In this document: positions 61,761 through 64,000 of the stretch, piece by piece
Layout of the letters: the number at the start of each line of letters is the position of its first letter
Numbering within the stretch: the first letter of the stretch is position 1
Origin: Sindora glabra
Lineage: Eukaryota > Streptophyta > Magnoliopsida > Fabales > Fabaceae
Reading direction: 5' to 3'
Assembly: GCA_020226215.1 (NCBI GenBank)
Contig: CM035227.1
Span: 5,201,343-5,265,342 of the forward strand
DNA length: 64,000 nucleotides
Translations under genes and position numbers: made by a program
Notes under the pieces: model-generated
Databases searched by the model: none
Seen by the model: the letters and a program-made list of their open reading frames with translations, nothing else
Told to the model about the DNA's origin: nothing

Positions 61761-64000
61761 AGTTGGCTTAGAAAATAGGGATAAATTTATATGAAAACTT
61801 TAGATAATGATTATTAATTATAACTAACTTTTATTTTATTTTACACATCGATCTAGACTTAATCGATGTTTAAAAGTATGGGAACCACCATTTACTTTAA
61901 TAGGTGTGATACATAGGATATTAGTCTTCCATTAATAATAGATGTCTATTGTTATTTTTAGTACCTATAAATTTTGCTTGTACTTTTTTTTCGATTAAAT
62001 TTGAGTATAATTCATTCATTTTTTAAAAATGCTTCAAATTTTATGGAAACATCCCATTAGGGACTCTAATATCTTCTACTTTTAAATAGAAAAAGGCATT
62101 AGAGTCTTAAATGAAATACTTTCATATGATTAAAAAAAAATTTAAATATAGATAAGTTTTTCTCATATTCCACCTTGTATTCTAAAGTAAAGAATGACTA
62201 ATCTTTATAAAGTCTTGTGGAATACTTTAACATGAGGAAAATAAATTAATTACAAATGAGACTTTGCAAGTTCATTAATATTCGAACTCATTAGTTTACC
62301 CTTATCTATTTGAATAATCGATCTCAATTTGGGAGGAAGAATTGGTAATAGACATAAAACCATCCATTCTGGTTCTATATTTGTTTGAATAAAATATTTA
62401 GCTAATTCCATGCGACGAACCAAAAAATTCTTTCTTCTTTTAACTTTTCAATCTTCTCATTCATTGTCAATGGACCCCTCTTTCAAGAATTAATGTAGGG
62501 TGTAAATTTATATATATAATGAATATATTATAGAAGTGTTTGTTTTTTTACATTGTTTTATGGAATATATATAGTTGTAAAAATATTTTATTTTTTTATA
62601 CAATAATCTATTGTAATTGGATTCTTCAATTGATCTTTATTTTCATTTGTGAATATGTAAATATGTTTATTTTTTTTCTTGCTATCGCCTTTATTCTTTA
62701 TTATATAATGATATCATTACTTGAAGTTTCAAAGATTTCATTCTATGAAATTGTCTAGGTTGTTTGTAACAAATTTTGTTAGATTAAAGCATACTAGATT
62801 TGGAGAAAAATTGGAAAATCATGTTGGTTATTTAATAAAATCTATTGTAGATATTAGACACAAACTTATTTCTATTAAACCACATCAATTTTAAATACTC
62901 AATGTTGAAAGTAATATTGAACATTATACATGAAAGAATTTTTTACAATTAAATATCAGTTGTATATAAGAATTAACATTTAAAATTACATTGACAATGA
63001 TTTGTAAAGTTATAATTAACTATTAGCTAATTAAATCACACTATGGCATTCACAAGATTATGAAAATTTACGAATACTTACAATGTCAGTTGTGCAAATA
63101 ACTAACGTTTAAAAGAAGTTTAGGCATCACACTTAAAACCACCAACACTTTACACGTTAGTGCTTAACTTAATTAATGTCTAAAGGAATATTGATAGTTA
63201 GCCTGGATCGAAAAAATCATATATTAGATGTCGGTTATGGTTTTGTAATCATATCTAATGTTCTATAGATTATCTATATTTTAAATAGTTTTGATGATGT
63301 CTTTACTTTCTTTATATATCTAATTTGAGAGTTTGGATCAAATTTAAAAATAGCTTTTTTTCCTTCTCATCTAGCACATATGAAAATGTTATGGATCTTG
63401 TTAAAGGACCTTTTCTCTAAAGGAATAGTTTTTGCAGTTGATAGAAGTGATGAAAAGAAGTTTTATATGCGAAATGATCATGCTAAAAGAATTTGTGTTG
63501 AATATCCTTCTAAAGATGTTAGGAAAAATTACAAGTAATTAGATTTATATTTCTCATACCCATATTCTATATATAATAAATAACATTTATGAATTATTAA
63601 TTTCTAATACTTATATAATGATATTTTGTACTTCTAAATTCTAACTTTTATGGTAACCATAATTGTTTCTAGCATGGTGGTAAGAATTGTGCTCCCAGAG
63701 TCAACAAATAACATATCATACCACCAAAACTTAGTAGCATAAGTTAGATAATAATTTTTTCTTCAATAGAAACATATAATATTAATGTTGTATTTATAAT
63801 ATCAATTCCGATGTGCTTGTGCCTTTTTTTACCATAATGATTTTCACCAAAAATTTCAGTTAATGACTATGTTATTTGAAGACAATTTAACTTTCTTTTA
63901 TGGTAACTTGAGGCATTATTATCAAATTGTGCAACAAGTATATATTATATGTCTTCAATTATTTAGACTCAATCAAATGTAAGAAATGTTGCCATTAGGT
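61761..64000. other. A+T-rich flank right of the CACTA elements
   Basis: Apart from the plastid fragment at 62267-62492 no gene or repeat is recognised. Confidence 0.5.
62267..62492 (-). pseudogene. rpoC1: plastid rpoC1 fragment (NUPT)
   Basis: Translating the minus strand with frame changes gives recognisable parts of the plastid RNA polymerase beta' subunit: FLVRRMELAKYFIQTNIEP, EWMVLCLLPILPP, IIQIDKGKLMSS and NINEL. Just upstream, GGTCCATTGACAATGAATGA corresponds to the GPTGNEW segment. A frame change near 62430 and substitutions show it is a decayed nuclear copy of about 225 bp. Edges are estimated from where similarity to the remembered protein stops. Confidence 0.85.

Noticed and set aside
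63363..63540. Short open stretch with KKFYMRNDHAKRICVEYPSK
   Set aside because: It looks coding-like but is short, isolated and not recognised; too little to annotate.

Overview
This is nuclear DNA from a eudicot plant. The genes are split by GT-AG introns, the intergenic DNA is very A+T-rich, and plant-specific gene families are interleaved with LTR retrotransposon, CACTA, MITE and organelle-derived sequence. I cannot name the species.

Six host genes are visible. Left to right: (1) a Shaker-type outward K+ channel of the GORK/SKOR class (1984-6805, +), with twelve phase-consistent exons, one in-frame stop and no visible first exon; (2) a short BAP31-like ER membrane protein (22378-24827, +); (3) an intronless PUB21-type U-box E3 ligase (26569-27888, -); (4) a chloroplast DUF760 'UV-B-induced' protein (36632-39259, +); (5, 6) two tandem low-molecular-weight purple acid phosphatases (40645-42824 and 45617-47267, both -), the first PAP3/PAP8-like and the second PAP17-like. 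From memory, GORK and PUB21 are neighbours in Arabidopsis (At5g37500/At5g37490), and BAP31-like, PAP17 and the UV-B-induced gene are neighbours there (At3g17780/17790/17800). The window would therefore hold both groups on one segment. A cluster of three P1BS (PHR1-type) sites lies upstream of the PAP17-like gene, which fits phosphate-starvation control.

Between the genes: 8.9-19.8 kb is a large inverted-repeat (foldback) structure with a Ty3-type LTR retrotransposon, on the minus strand, in its loop. That element keeps a PBS, a decayed gag and a decayed protease but no reverse transcriptase or integrase. 19.8-22.2 kb is bounded by a perfect 20-bp inverted repeat and ends about 220 bp before the BAP31-like start codon. 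28.65-28.82 kb is a Mutator-like hairpin MITE with 9-bp target duplications. 49.7-50.15 kb looks mitochondrial. 51.0-61.8 kb is a nested pair of CACTA transposons: a deletion derivative of about 2 kb (TSD AGT) interrupted by an 8.8-kb relative that carries decayed TNP2-like and TNPA-like genes. 62.27-62.49 kb is a degenerate fragment of plastid rpoC1.

I found no wholly new biological system. The most informative structures are the nested CACTA pair with its derivative relationship, the retroelement nested in a foldback, the hairpin MITE, the single-stop K+ channel with a possible splice bypass, and the P1BS cluster.
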